DNA of 64,000 nt from Sporosarcina sp. GTDB lineage: Bacteria > Bacillota > Bacilli > Bacillales_A > Planococcaceae. The notes beneath the pieces were generated by a model. The model saw only the letters and a program-made list of their open reading frames with translations, was not told the DNA's origin and did not search any database. The stretch's first letter is position 1; every line of letters begins with the position of its first letter. Below are positions 52,617 through 62,213 of the stretch, piece by piece. The DNA is taken from assembly GCA_029263895.1 (NCBI GenBank), contig JARIDO010000038.1, forward strand, positions 1-64,000. Direction: 5' to 3'. A program made the position numbers and the translations under genes.

Positions 52617-54122
52617 TTGGCTAATTTTTCAGAGTTAAATATCAGTGAATCAACACAACGTTCGTTAAGCAAGATGGGATTCGAAGAAGCAACACCAATT
52701 CAAGAAGGTACAGTACGTTTTGGAATGGAAGGCCGGGATATTATCGGTCAAGCACAAACGGGTACAGGTAAAACAGCAGCATTCGGTATTCCAATCATCG
52801 AGAAAATTGATGTAAGAAACCCTGCTGTACAAGCACTAATCATTGCGCCTACACGTGAATTAGCAATCCAAGTTTCTGAAGAAGTTTACCGCATTGGTGC
52901 GGACAAACGTGCACGTATTCTTTCAGTTTACGGTGGCCAAGAAATTGGACGTCAAATTCGCGCGTTACGCAATAATCCACAAATCGTTGTAGGTACACCA
53001 GGTCGTATTCTTGACCATATCAAACGTAAAACATTGAAACTTGATGGCGTTCAGACACTTGTGTTGGACGAAGCAGACGAAATGTTGAACATGGGCTTCA
53101 TTGAAGACATCAATACAATCCTTGCAAGTGTGCCAGCAGAGCGTCAAACGCTTCTATTCTCGGCTACGATGCCTGGACCAATCCGTAAAATTGCGGAAAC
53201 TTTCATGAAAAACCCTGAGATTGTAAAAATTAAATCAAAAGAAATGACAGTTGAGAACATTGAACAGTTCTTCGTTAAATCACAAGAACGTGAAAAGTTT
53301 GATATTTTAACTCGTATTTTGAATGTTCACCAACCAGAGTTGGCAATCGTATTTGGTCGTACAAAACGTCGTGTTGATGAGCTTTCACACGCACTTAGCA
53401 TCCGTGGTTACATCGCAGAAGGAATCCATGGCGATTTAACACAAGCGAAGCGTATGTCTGTTCTTCGTCAATTCAAAGATAATAAAATCGATATTCTAGT
53501 TGCAACTGACGTTGCGGCACGTGGGCTAGATATCTCTGGTGTTACACATGTTTATAACTTCGACATTCCACAGGACCCTGAAAGTTATGTTCACCGCATT
53601 GGTCGTACAGGTCGTGCAGGAAAAAGTGGTGTTGCCGTTACATTTGTTACACCACGCGAGATGGGTTACCTTCGAATCGTTGAAGAAACAACTAAAAAGC
53701 GCATGACTCCATTAAATCCACCATCCTCTGATGAAGCTTTAATGGGCCAACAACGTCTTGCAGTCGAATCGCTTATTGAAATTATTGGTAAAAACGAGTT
53801 GAGTGACTACGGTCAGTTGGCTTCAGATCTACTTGAAAAGTACGATGCGAAAGATGTTGTAGCAGCTGCTATTCGTTCACTTACACGTGAGCCGAATGAT
53901 GCGCCTGTAACAATTTCTGAAGAGCGTCCTTTACCTTCACGTAGATCATCATCATCTTCACGCGGTGGCTATAAAGGTAAAGCTAGCGGCGGTCGTTCTA
54001 GTGGCGGCGGCGGACGTGGATATGGTGGCGGTGGATCACGCCGGTCTAGTGGTGGCGGATCACGTGATGGTGGTAGACGCGATGGCGGAAGTCGTTCACG
54101 CGGACCTAAATCTGATTCTTAA
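52617..54122 (+). CDS. cshA: DEAD-box RNA helicase CshA
   Basis: A 501-aa ATP-dependent RNA helicase linked to the degradosome and cold adaptation. The Q motif (ATPIQ), motif [12 protein letters not shown] (about 46-56), [12 protein letters not shown] in [18 protein letters not shown], and [15 protein letters not shown] appear in order. After about residue 435 comes a Gly/Ser/Arg-rich RNA-binding tail with many RRSS and GGG repeats. AAGGAG selects TTG 52617. The position matches B. subtilis ydbR. Confidence 0.95.
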   Translation: MANFSELNISESTQRSLSKMGFEEATPIQEGTVRFGMEGRDIIGQAQTGTGKTAAFGIPIIEKIDVRNPAVQALIIAPTRELAIQVSEEVYRIGADKRARILSVYGGQEIGRQIRALRNNPQIVVGTPGRILDHIKRKTLKLDGVQTLVLDEADEMLNMGFIEDINTILASVPAERQTLLFSATMPGPIRKIAETFMKNPEIVKIKSKEMTVENIEQFFVKSQEREKFDILTRILNVHQPELAIVFGRTKRRVDELSHALSIRGYIAEGIHGDLTQAKRMSVLRQFKDNKIDILVATDVAARGLDISGVTHVYNFDIPQDPESYVHRIGRTGRAGKSGVAVTFVTPREMGYLRIVEETTKKRMTPLNPPSSDEALMGQQRLAVESLIEIIGKNELSDYGQLASDLLEKYDAKDVVAAAIRSLTREPNDAPVTISEERPLPSRRSSSSSRGGYKGKASGGRSSGGGGRGYGGGGSRRSSGGGSRDGGRRDGGSRSRGPKSDS

Positions 54123-54135
54123 TATGTTTGTATAT

Positions 54136-54181
54136 AAAGTTCCGATTACGCGGTAGTTACGCGTACTCGGAACTTTTTTTC
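54136..54181 (+). terminator. Rho-independent terminator of cshA
   Basis: AAAGTTCCGA...ACGCG pairs with CGCGT...TCGGAACTTT and ends in a T run. Confidence 0.85.
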
Positions 54182-54272
54182 TTATAACAAGTTGTAACGA
54201 AGGAAAAATTGCGTTGAAATGTAACCATTTCATAGTTCATTCGTATAGAATATATGAAAAGGGGTGCTTGTA

Positions 54273-54752
54273 TTGAGAAGTGAACCAGTGAATAGACTAT
54301 CTGAAAAAGGTCTGCGTGTTTGGAGATTATATGGAATTATTGAAACGGTGATAGTGTTACTGATAGGCATTGGCGTAAGTGTTATTACATACATATTTGA
54401 AGGGCCTTGGTGGATATTTGGCGTTAGTATTGCTGTCGTCACCGTATTTGCATATTTGTTTATTTATTTATTTCCTAAAATAAGGTGGACACGTTGGCGT
54501 TATGAAGTGCGTGATTCTGAAATTGAGTTACAACATGGTTTATTTATTGTAAAGAGAACGCTTATACCGATGGTGCGTGTTCAACATGTCGATACTACTC
54601 AAGGACCGATTTTACGTAAATATGAGTTAGCAGCCATTATGATATCGACGGCGGCTACCAATCATACAATTCCGACGCTCGTTACAGAAGAGGCGGATGA
54701 ATTGCGTGCGAGGATATCCGTGCTGGCTAGGGTGGCGGTAGATGATGTCTAA
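54273..54752 (+). CDS. ydbS: Bacterial PH-domain membrane protein YdbS-like
   Basis: A 159-aa protein with two adjacent helices and one bPH2 (DUF304) domain containing ELQHGLFIVKRTLIPMVRVQ, a hallmark of the family. The GTG at 54264 is part of the ribosome site AAAAGGGG; TTG 54273 is the start. It overlaps ydbT by 11 bp, as in B. subtilis. B. subtilis YdbS/YdbT have been linked to resistance to bacteriocins such as amylocyclicin. Function here is by analogy. Confidence 0.85.
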   Translation: MRSEPVNRLSEKGLRVWRLYGIIETVIVLLIGIGVSVITYIFEGPWWIFGVSIAVVTVFAYLFIYLFPKIRWTRWRYEVRDSEIELQHGLFIVKRTLIPMVRVQHVDTTQGPILRKYELAAIMISTAATNHTIPTLVTEEADELRARISVLARVAVDDV

Positions 54753-56223
54753 TAATCGTTACAAACTACATTGGGTCACCGCCATTATTGAAGTGTTGAA
54801 CACAGTGAAGGGAATGATAATTCCGTTGCTCGTCCTGTTATTTGCTAAAGGTTTCAGAGAACCAGGTACAGGAAAGTGGTATATGGATTATTCGTCTTTT
54901 ATTATATTTGGAATCGTTATTGTCATTTTTGCTATTTCTGGGCTTGTTAAATGGAAACGTTTTGAATATTGGTTTGAAGATAATGAATTGCGAATTGAAT
55001 ATGGCCTATTTGTTAAGAAGAAACGCTACATCCCACTTGATCGAATACAAAGTTTGGATTATACGGAAGGCATTTTGCATCGACCTTTAAAACTTGTGAA
55101 AGTGAAAGTGGAAACAGCGGGCAGCTCATCTGCGAAAAATTCAGAAGCGGAGTTAACAGCAATAACGAAAGAAGCAGCGAACTGGATTGAAGCAGAAGTG
55201 GCAACTGCAAAACGAAGACGTAAAGAAAAAAATGATGGGGAAATAAGCTTTTCAGAAGTTGATGAGCATCCTCAACAAGTGAATACATCAGTATTCAACA
55301 TGTCGCCGAGAAATCTACTCGTCCTGGCAACCACTTCGGGTGGTATCGGCATTATCCTATCAGGGACCGCTCTGTTTCTGTCGCAATTTGCAGATATGAT
55401 TCCCTTTGATTTGATGTATGAAGAAGTTTCTGGATTTATCAAGTTTGGCATTATATTTGTCATCGTCGCGATATGTATTGGCTTACTGTTTGTTTGGCTA
55501 TTGTCTGTCATCATGACGTTTATCTCCTATTATGGATTTAACGTAACGTTAGATGAACAAGATATTGTGATCACCCGTGGATTACTAGAAAAGAAAAAGA
55601 TGACAGTACCGTTAAATCGTGTGCAAAGTGTAAGGATTATTGAAAACCCGTTTCGACAATTATTCGGATACGCATCAGTATCGATTGATAGTGCTGGGGG
55701 TGGTGATGATGAAGGAGCGAAAATCAATTTGTTTCCACTCGTCAAAAAGAAAGCAATCTATGAGCCACTGAAAGAAATTTTTCCTGATTTAATGACGGCT
55801 GATCCTTTACAAAAACTACCGCGCCGCAGTAGAGCGACCTATTATCGAGTAGACTTTTTATGGATGATACCCACGATAGTGGCATTTAGTTATTACTTTT
55901 ACCCGTACGGACTAATTTCGTTACTCGTTGTACCTCTTATTATGCTACTGGGGATATGGCAACATCGTTCTGCAGCGTATTCGCTAGTAGGTAACCAACT
56001 AACGATGAGATTTAGAGGGATTAGCTTACAAACAACGTTTTTAACGAAGAAACGAATTCAATCTATGTGTACGAAACAAAACTATTTTAATAGGCGCATG
56101 GGTGTTGCGACTGTAACGGCCAATGTTAAATCAGGAATGACTGTATTTGCCCCGAAAATTCGTCATATGGATTTGGAAGATGCGGAGCGTATTTTTACAT
56201 GGTACGAACCGTTGAAAAAATAA
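54742..56223 (+). CDS. ydbT: Multi-PH-domain membrane protein YdbT-like
   Basis: A 493-aa partner of YdbS with several helix pairs, each followed by a bPH2 unit: ELRIEYGLFVKKKRYIPLDR, IVITRGLLEKKKMTVPLNRV and QLTMRFRGISLQTTFLTKKR. This is the YdbT layout of three repeats. Tandem ATG codons at 54742 and 54745 are both possible starts, inside the end of ydbS. The two proteins probably form one membrane complex. Confidence 0.85.
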   Translation: MMSNNRYKLHWVTAIIEVLNTVKGMIIPLLVLLFAKGFREPGTGKWYMDYSSFIIFGIVIVIFAISGLVKWKRFEYWFEDNELRIEYGLFVKKKRYIPLDRIQSLDYTEGILHRPLKLVKVKVETAGSSSAKNSEAELTAITKEAANWIEAEVATAKRRRKEKNDGEISFSEVDEHPQQVNTSVFNMSPRNLLVLATTSGGIGIILSGTALFLSQFADMIPFDLMYEEVSGFIKFGIIFVIVAICIGLLFVWLLSVIMTFISYYGFNVTLDEQDIVITRGLLEKKKMTVPLNRVQSVRIIENPFRQLFGYASVSIDSAGGGDDEGAKINLFPLVKKKAIYEPLKEIFPDLMTADPLQKLPRRSRATYYRVDFLWMIPTIVAFSYYFYPYGLISLLVVPLIMLLGIWQHRSAAYSLVGNQLTMRFRGISLQTTFLTKKRIQSMCTKQNYFNRRMGVATVTANVKSGMTVFAPKIRHMDLEDAERIFTWYEPLKK

Positions 56224-56226
56224 AGA

Positions 56227-56262
56227 AAGACAGAGGAGCGTACTCCTCTGTCTTATCTTTTC
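56227..56262. terminator. Bidirectional terminator
   Basis: Twelve-bp stem AAGACAGAGGAG / CTCCTCTGTCTT around CGTA between convergent ydbT and the rhomboid gene, touching the stop codon of the latter. Confidence 0.82.
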
Positions 56263-56864
56263 GCTTTTCTCCAATTCGCAATACGTTTTGGGTGGAAATA
56301 ACTTAGACCGATTAAAAATCCGACAATCAATCCTGCAATATGGGCGGTTACATTAATGCCGGGTTGCAAAAATGTCATGACAATACTGATAACAATAATC
56401 GGTAGAATTACTTGGCGAAGTTGTGGTAATACTTTTTTCGTGTAATGGACAAGTGCACCGAACGCTCCGAAGATACCATAGATAGCGCCACTAGCACCAA
56501 CATGAGTGTAATTAGCATCGTATAGGAAGAATGTTGCAACGTCGCCGAACAATCCTGCTAACATATAGATCGTCAAAAAGCGTAATCGACCTGCCACCTT
56601 TTCGAGTTCAGGACCGAAGACGAACAAACAAAACATATTGAACAGTATGTGCATGAAACCAAAGTGAAGGAACATAGGTGTGAAAAGACGCCACCATTGT
56701 CCTTCGGAAATCAATCCGTTATTTCCGACTCCAAGGGCAAGAATGATATTTCCAATGCCAGGTAATATCGTCAAAATGTATATAATGATATTTGTAGCTA
56801 GAAAGAAAGATACAACGGGGTATAAGCGAATATATTGTGAAAAACTTTCTGTACGACTAAACAA
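56253..56864 (-). CDS. Rhomboid-family intramembrane serine protease (YdcA-like)
   Basis: A 203-aa six-helix rhomboid protease. The catalytic dyad is Ser125 in GASGAIYG and His175 in TAHIAGLIVGFLIG; the HILFNMFCLFVFG helix-2 segment is present. GAGGTGA precedes TTG 56864. Its place between ydbT and acpS equals B. subtilis ydcA. The substrate is unknown. Confidence 0.92.
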   Translation of the reverse strand: MFSRTESFSQYIRLYPVVSFFLATNIIIYILTILPGIGNIILALGVGNNGLISEGQWWRLFTPMFLHFGFMHILFNMFCLFVFGPELEKVAGRLRFLTIYMLAGLFGDVATFFLYDANYTHVGASGAIYGIFGAFGALVHYTKKVLPQLRQVILPIIVISIVMTFLQPGINVTAHIAGLIVGFLIGLSYFHPKRIANWRKAKR

Positions 56865-56928
56865 TTTATCACCTCAATCTATGAATCATTATACGTTCTA
56901 CTCGTACGATTGAAAAGGAGGAATCATT

Positions 56929-57282
56929 ATGATTAGTGGAATTGGTTTAGATATCGTGGAGTTAGAGCGCCTAGAAACTTTAGAAGCAAAGTCATCGAAA
57001 TTTCGTAAGCGTATCTTAACGCCGCAAGAGCTGGATATATATGATTCTTTAAATAGTCATCGAAAAATCGAGTTTTTGGCAGGACGCTTTGCTACGAAGG
57101 AAGCTTACTCGAAAGCGAATGGAACTGGAATCGGTGCAGCATGTAATTTTTTAGATATCGCAGTTTTACCGAACAAACAAGGACAGCCGATTCTTTATTT
57201 TAAAGGGAAAGAGGCAAATGGGTTCGTCTCCATCACACACTCGAAAACAGTTGCGGCTGCACAAGTAATTTTACTCGCATAA
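56929..57282 (+). CDS. acpS: Holo-acyl-carrier-protein synthase
   Basis: A 117-aa phosphopantetheinyl transferase activating ACP for fatty-acid synthesis. Metal ligands are Asp8 (IGLDIVELERL) and Glu58 (GRFATKEAYSKA). AAAGGAGG precedes ATG 56929. It is divergent from the rhomboid gene and followed by ydcC. Confidence 0.95.
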   Translation: MISGIGLDIVELERLETLEAKSSKFRKRILTPQELDIYDSLNSHRKIEFLAGRFATKEAYSKANGTGIGAACNFLDIAVLPNKQGQPILYFKGKEANGFVSITHSKTVAAAQVILLA

Positions 57283-57340
57283 TCGGCTGTCCCTTCTCAT
57301 AAGATATCCTACCCGATTGAATTGAGAAAGGATGAACTGT

Positions 57341-58375
57341 ATGCGTAGCCGGATAGTTGCTCTGTTGGTAATTGTATTGGTGATGGTGCTTTCAGCGTGT
57401 GGAGCGCCAACAAAAGAGGATGTTATGAAGAAACTAAGTGGTAAATGGAATGATGCGAAGGGGTACGATCTTCAAGCGACGATGGAAATTAAAACGGGTG
57501 CCGAACCTAGAATGTACGATGTGGAAGTATGGCATACAAAGCCTGACTTCTATCGAGTTCACGTAACGCAAAAAGGAAAAGAAGACTCTCAAATGATTGT
57601 ACGAAATGATGAAGGTGTTTTCGTTATTACCCCGTCCCTTGGAAAAACGTATAAATTCCAAAGTGATTGGCCAACTCAAAATAGTCAAGCGTATTTGATA
57701 GGTGCACTGTCAGGAGATATTAAGGCTGATAAAAATGCAATAATGACTGAAAAAGACAAAACATATGTCTTTGAAACAGCTACGCGCAACAATCATAAGA
57801 AAGTCTTACCTTTTCAGCAGATCCATATAGACAAAAAAACACTACTACCGAAGTATGTCTCCGTTTTAGATGAAAACAAAGAAGAGAAAATCCGTATCGT
57901 TTTCAATAAAATTGCACTTGGCGTTGAGCACAAAGCCGAAGAATATGCTGTTGACATGGAAAAGTCGAATACTGAGAGTGGAAAACCAGCACAAGATAAA
58001 GGGAAAGAAAAAGAAAAAGAAAAAGATAAAGAAAAGACAGGACTAAAAACGTATTACCCATCTGTCAATTGGGAAGGTGTTACGTTAAATGAGGATGAAA
58101 GTGTAAAAATCGAAAATGGAAAACGAACTTTTATGACGTATGGTGGTCAAAAAGAATTTACAATTATCCAAGAACCAGCCGTTCGACCTGAAAAGATGGT
58201 AGCTGTCTCTGTCAATGGTGATCCGATTGATTTAGGTTTCACAATTGGTGCGCTAACGAAAAATTCGATTAGTTGGGAAAGTGATGGAATCTCATTTTTC
58301 ATTGCTTCAGAAAGCTTGACGCAAGAAGAGATGATTGAAGTGGCGGCATCTATGGTTCCGGAAAGCGCAAAATAA
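57341..58375 (+). CDS. ydcC: LolA-fold lipoprotein YdcC
   Basis: A 344-aa lipoprotein with signal peptide ending in the lipobox LSAC (mature Cys near residue 20). The LolA-like domain reads LQATMEIKTGAEPRMYDVEV and PSLGKTYKFQSDWP. A Lys/Glu-rich hinge (KGKEKEKEKDKEK) precedes a second domain of about 110 residues starting YYPSVNWEGV, the DUF4367-like part. AAAGGATG selects ATG 57341. It corresponds to B. subtilis ydcC, a mother-cell sporulation gene. The role here is inferred. Confidence 0.88.
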   Translation: MRSRIVALLVIVLVMVLSACGAPTKEDVMKKLSGKWNDAKGYDLQATMEIKTGAEPRMYDVEVWHTKPDFYRVHVTQKGKEDSQMIVRNDEGVFVITPSLGKTYKFQSDWPTQNSQAYLIGALSGDIKADKNAIMTEKDKTYVFETATRNNHKKVLPFQQIHIDKKTLLPKYVSVLDENKEEKIRIVFNKIALGVEHKAEEYAVDMEKSNTESGKPAQDKGKEKEKEKDKEKTGLKTYYPSVNWEGVTLNEDESVKIENGKRTFMTYGGQKEFTIIQEPAVRPEKMVAVSVNGDPIDLGFTIGALTKNSISWESDGISFFIASESLTQEEMIEVAASMVPESAK

Positions 58376-58443
58376 CATCGGTTGACGACTGGCTAGCAAA
58401 GGATTGATAATAGAAGTACTAACGTAAGAAAAAGGAGTACTTT

Positions 58444-59574
58444 ATGGAATATCCTCAACATTATCGACCAACACTGGCCAGCGTGAATCTCGAATCAATC
58501 CAAAAAAACATAAAAAACTTAAAATTGCATATTCCGAAAGGAGTACATGTCATAGCTGTTGTAAAAGCAAACGGCTATGGACATGGTGAAGTGGAAGTTG
58601 CGAAGGCAGCCATCAACGCGGGGGTTGAGATGATTGCGGTTGCAACGCCTGAGGAAGCTGTTTTGCTGCGACGCGAAGGTGTGACAGGTCCCATACTAGT
58701 ATTGGGGCTCTGTCCTGTTTCTTTTGCAAGAGTTGCTGCGGAATTAGATATTACTTTAACCGTTTCATCTGCCGAGTGGATTGTGGCTGTTGAAAAAAAT
58801 CCGTGGGTTGACAGTGCAATGCTGAAAATTCATGTCAAAATAGATAGCGGTATGGGGAGAATTGGACTAACTGATGTAAAGGAAATCATTGAATTTGAGC
58901 GTATCGTTAACTGTTCTGAAAAAATAGTGCTGGATGGCATCTATACTCATTTTGCTTGTGCTGACGAGTCAAGTAGAATAACTACACAAGAGCAGTTCGA
59001 TAAATTCATGCACATCGTAGGCCATTTAACTGACAAGCCAAGACTAGTTCATGCGTGCAATAGTGCAGCTGCGCTATTGTACCCTGAATTAGCACTTGAT
59101 GCTGTACGATTCGGAATTAGCATGTATGGCATTGCGCCCTCTGTTTATGTTCAAAGTAAAATGCCGTTTGTGCTAGAACGAGCTTTGTCGTTAGAAAGTG
59201 AGTTAATGCATGTGAAACTGGTGCAAAAAGGGAAACCTATTAGCTATGGTGGTACTTACTTAACGCTAGAAGATGAATGGATAGGGACATTACCGATTGG
59301 TTATGCGGATGGATTAAGACGAGGGTTAAGAGGGCAAGAGGTGTTGATTGATGGGCAACGGATGCCAATCATCGGAACAATTTGTATGGATCAGTGCATG
59401 GTGAAGTTGACACGGGAATATCCAGTAGGAACTGTTGTAACATTAATAGGTTCTCAAAACAATGAAGAAATCAAAATGGAAGAGTGGGCGGAGCGACTCC
59501 ACACTATTCCATATGAAGTTGCTGTTTCAATCTCGAAGCGTGTTCCAAGAATATTTACAAGGGAAAATGGATAA
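58444..59574 (+). CDS. alr: Alanine racemase
   Basis: A 376-aa PLP enzyme making D-alanine for the wall. The cofactor lysine is Lys41 in VVKANGYGHG. RIGLTDV, HACNSAAAL, ISYGGTYL and GTLPIGYADGLRRG are typical segments. AAAAAGGAG precedes ATG 58444. It supplies substrate for the Ddl encoded 9 kb upstream and lies just before the toxin-antitoxin pair, as in B. subtilis. Confidence 0.95.
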   Translation: MEYPQHYRPTLASVNLESIQKNIKNLKLHIPKGVHVIAVVKANGYGHGEVEVAKAAINAGVEMIAVATPEEAVLLRREGVTGPILVLGLCPVSFARVAAELDITLTVSSAEWIVAVEKNPWVDSAMLKIHVKIDSGMGRIGLTDVKEIIEFERIVNCSEKIVLDGIYTHFACADESSRITTQEQFDKFMHIVGHLTDKPRLVHACNSAAALLYPELALDAVRFGISMYGIAPSVYVQSKMPFVLERALSLESELMHVKLVQKGKPISYGGTYLTLEDEWIGTLPIGYADGLRRGLRGQEVLIDGQRMPIIGTICMDQCMVKLTREYPVGTVVTLIGSQNNEEIKMEEWAERLHTIPYEVAVSISKRVPRIFTRENG

Positions 59575-59724
59575 CCTACTAAGAAACCGTACTTTCGACA
59601 AGAAACCTAGTTTTTTGAAGAATCCTGTCAATTTATTTCCTTCTATGTCTTCTCATTGTCGATATTCAATGGTAAGATGAAATTGTATCGAAAAGAGGGA
59701 ACGGGATTGTCGGAGGTGCTGGCA

Positions 59725-60006
59725 TTGCGTACAAATAAGAATATGAAAGAAATCATTGTTAAGATTCCGAAACGAATGCTGAATGAAAATGAACATACGG
59801 TCGTTCATCGAGAGCCTGATCGTGGTGGTTTTGTTTACATTTCGACTAAACGGTACGTAACGGACTACGAATCGGACACTATCAGAGAAGAAATGATAAA
59901 AGGTTATGTCGAAATGTCGCAAATTAATTTAACAATCGCCTCAGAATGCTCACAGGTGGAGTTAGAAGCCCACCGCATGGTCGAACGTCTCGTTAGCGGA
60001 GGATGA
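59725..60006 (+). CDS. ndoAI: Antitoxin EndoAI (MazE-like), diverged N-terminus
   Basis: A 93-aa antitoxin neutralising EndoA. GGAGGTG selects TTG 59725, giving exactly the B. subtilis EndoAI length. The C-terminal toxin-binding half ([20 protein letters not shown] through VERLVSGG) is well conserved. The N-terminal ribbon-helix-helix ([20 protein letters not shown]) and the middle ([14 protein letters not shown]) are clearly diverged, so DNA binding may differ. It ends 4 bp before ndoA. Confidence 0.9.
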   Translation: MRTNKNMKEIIVKIPKRMLNENEHTVVHREPDRGGFVYISTKRYVTDYESDTIREEMIKGYVEMSQINLTIASECSQVELEAHRMVERLVSGG

Positions 60007-60010
60007 AAAT

Positions 60011-60361
60011 TTGCCAATAAAACGTGGGGACGTCTTTTTTGCAGACCTGTCGCCTGTCGTCGGTTCTGAACAAGGTGGAACACGACCTGTTCTTGTGATT
60101 CAAAATGACATCGGTAACCGCTTCAGTCCAACAGTTATTATTGCGGCAATTACTGCCCAAATACAAAAAGCAAAACTGCCGACACATGTTGAAATCGATG
60201 CTGCACGCTATGGTTTCGAGCGAGATTCAGTCATCTTGCTCGAACAAGTGCGCACGATAGACAAGTCGAGGCTTACAGATAAGATTACACATCTAGATGA
60301 ATTTTTGATGGAACAAGTAGATGAAGCGCTAGAAGTTAGCTTCGGACTCGTCAAATTCTAA
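60011..60361 (+). CDS. ndoA: mRNA endonuclease toxin EndoA (MazF)
   Basis: A 116-aa ribonuclease cutting single-stranded mRNA (UACAU in B. subtilis). Catalytic Arg25 (GGTRPVLV) and Thr48 ([17 protein letters not shown]) are intact. The start is TTG 60011 after GGAGGATG. The pair directly precedes the SigB operon, and a terminator separates them. Confidence 0.95.
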   Translation: MPIKRGDVFFADLSPVVGSEQGGTRPVLVIQNDIGNRFSPTVIIAAITAQIQKAKLPTHVEIDAARYGFERDSVILLEQVRTIDKSRLTDKITHLDEFLMEQVDEALEVSFGLVKF

Positions 60362-60375
60362 GCATACATATGATA

Positions 60376-60410
60376 AAAACACTGCTCATAAAGAGCAGTG
60401 TTTTTTCCTT
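60376..60410 (+). terminator. Terminator after ndoA
   Basis: AAAACACTGCTC / GAGCAGTGTTTT stem around ATAAA with a T run, separating alr-ndoAI-ndoA from rsbR. Confidence 0.88.
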
Positions 60411-60605
60411 CTTGGAAATAATAATCAAAATGATGAAAGAGCATGTTTTTATCAACAAGTGACTACCCCGGCATTTAGAATTCACGATTAGTAGAGTAAG
60501 ATCTGTAAAGATGTTAGATGAAAAAAAGTGCCTTGTAATCATTTTTTAGTTACAATAGGAATACTAAAAGGTTTTTTAAAAAAATGGGAGGCGGGTTTAA
60601 GACCT

Positions 60606-61430
60606 ATGAACAAACGAATGATTGCTAGTATTAACGAGAATATGGAAATCATCATCACTAGATGGGAAGAGTTGATGAAAGTAGGGCAGGACGAAAAGTT
60701 CTTTCACTTTATGCCTGAACAGCTTATTGAAAAGACAAGCAATGAATTTGCGAATTTGATGACTTCCAACATTGCTGAAAATGATATTGTTGATGTAAGA
60801 CAATTAAATGAATTTACAGAAAAGGTAGTTCGTTTCGGTTGGTCTATTAAATTTGTCAATAAGGCAATTGATAATTTTTCTAAAGTAGTCTTCGAATTGT
60901 TAGAAGAAAAAGGTGTCATTGATACTGCCAATGTCCGAAACTATTTCACTATTTTTCAAAATTGGATTACACCATTACGCGAAAATATTATCGAAGCGTA
61001 TGCTTTAGAATGGGAGCGGACAGTAAGTCTGCAAAAAATAGCACTACAGGAGTTATCTGCATCACTGATACCTGTATTCGAAAAGATATCTGTAATGCCA
61101 CTTGTTGGAACGATTGATACAGAGCGGGCAAAGTTGATCATGGAGAACTTACTGGATGGAGTTGTGAAACAACGGGCGGAAGTTGTGCTCTTGGATATAA
61201 CTGGCGTTCCAGTCGTCGATACAATGGTTGCTCATCACATTATTCAAGCTGCAGATGCAGTTCGATTAGTGGGATCAAAGTGTATGCTTGTGGGGATACG
61301 TCCGGAAATTGCACAGACGATAGTAACGCTAGGTATCAATTTAAATGACTTTACAACAACGAGTACGTTGCAACGAGGAATGCAAGAAGCATTAGCGATG
61401 ACAAATCGTTCAATAGTGGAGGTTGAGTAA
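60606..61430 (+). CDS. rsbR: Stressosome sensor RsbR
   Basis: A 274-aa stressosome scaffold/sensor. The N-terminal non-heme-globin-like domain (1-135) precedes a STAS domain with the phospho-acceptor threonines at 172 (GTIDTERAK) and 206 ([10 protein letters not shown]), one off B. subtilis Thr171/Thr205. The open frame starts at 60528; ATG 60606 gives the RsbRA length, although spacing from GGAGG (14 nt) is long. It heads the rsb operon. Confidence 0.93.
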   Translation: MNKRMIASINENMEIIITRWEELMKVGQDEKFFHFMPEQLIEKTSNEFANLMTSNIAENDIVDVRQLNEFTEKVVRFGWSIKFVNKAIDNFSKVVFELLEEKGVIDTANVRNYFTIFQNWITPLRENIIEAYALEWERTVSLQKIALQELSASLIPVFEKISVMPLVGTIDTERAKLIMENLLDGVVKQRAEVVLLDITGVPVVDTMVAHHIIQAADAVRLVGSKCMLVGIRPEIAQTIVTLGINLNDFTTTSTLQRGMQEALAMTNRSIVEVE

Positions 61431-61432
61431 TC

Positions 61433-61795
61433 TTGAATACGAGAATTCCTATTTTAAAACTAAATGATGTACTGATTGTTTCAGTTCAATGGGAACTTGA
61501 TGATCAAACAGCGATTCAATTCCAAGAAGATTTATTAAAAAAAATGCATGATACAACTGCGAAAGGTGTAGTTATCGACTTAACGCCGATTGACTTCATT
61601 GACTCTTTCATTGCCAAAGTACTTGGAGACGTTATCAATATGTCTGGGTTGATGGGAGCGAAAGTAGTTATAACTGGTATTCAACCAGCAGTTGCGATTA
61701 CATTAATCGAACTTGGTATTCGTTTGGAGGACGTGCTAACAGCACTCGATCTGGAAAACGGTCTAGATAAATTGAACAAAGAATTGGAGGCCTGA
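61433..61795 (+). CDS. rsbS: Stressosome STAS protein RsbS
   Basis: A 120-aa STAS protein that with RsbR sequesters RsbT. The RsbT target serine is Ser58 in [14 protein letters not shown] (Ser59 in B. subtilis). The start is TTG 61433 after GGAGG. It is spaced 2 bp from both neighbours. Confidence 0.95.
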   Translation: MNTRIPILKLNDVLIVSVQWELDDQTAIQFQEDLLKKMHDTTAKGVVIDLTPIDFIDSFIAKVLGDVINMSGLMGAKVVITGIQPAVAITLIELGIRLEDVLTALDLENGLDKLNKELEA

Positions 61796-61797
61796 GC

Positions 61798-62199
61798 ATG
61801 GAATTTCGGTCTTCTGTAGATATATACACGGAATGGGATATTGTTGCTGCTAGACAGCTAGGCCGGAATGAAGCAAAGAAAGCGGGCTTCGGAACGGTCG
61901 ATCAGGCGCGGATTACAACAGCAATTAGTGAATTAGCGCGGAATATTTATTTGTATGCAGGTAAAGGGAAAATTGAAATAGAAAGATTTGAAGAAAGTGG
62001 ATTGAACGGCATTGCGATCATTGCCTCTGATGATGGACCGGGAATCCCGGATGCTAGAAAAGTGATGGAAGATGGTTTTTCTACATCAGGTGGGCTTGGT
62101 GCAGGAATGCCTGGTGTGAAGAGATTAATGGATGAATTTAAGTTGGAAACAGAAGTTGGAGAGGGAACGAAGATTACTGCTACTAAATGGCTACGATAA
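61798..62199 (+). CDS. rsbT: Switch kinase RsbT
   Basis: A 133-aa GHKL-type serine kinase that phosphorylates RsbR/RsbS and, once released, activates RsbU. The N box is AISELARNIYLYA and the G boxes are DDGPGIPD and GGLGAGMPGVKRLMDEF. GGAGGCC precedes ATG 61798. Confidence 0.95.
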   Translation: MEFRSSVDIYTEWDIVAARQLGRNEAKKAGFGTVDQARITTAISELARNIYLYAGKGKIEIERFEESGLNGIAIIASDDGPGIPDARKVMEDGFSTSGGLGAGMPGVKRLMDEFKLETEVGEGTKITATKWLR

Positions 62200-62213
62200 G
62201 GAGATGAGGTTGA

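Noticed and set aside
52433-52624. 63-codon frame in the cshA leader
   Set aside because: TTG start without a ribosome site, and it overlaps the cshA start; composition looks random.
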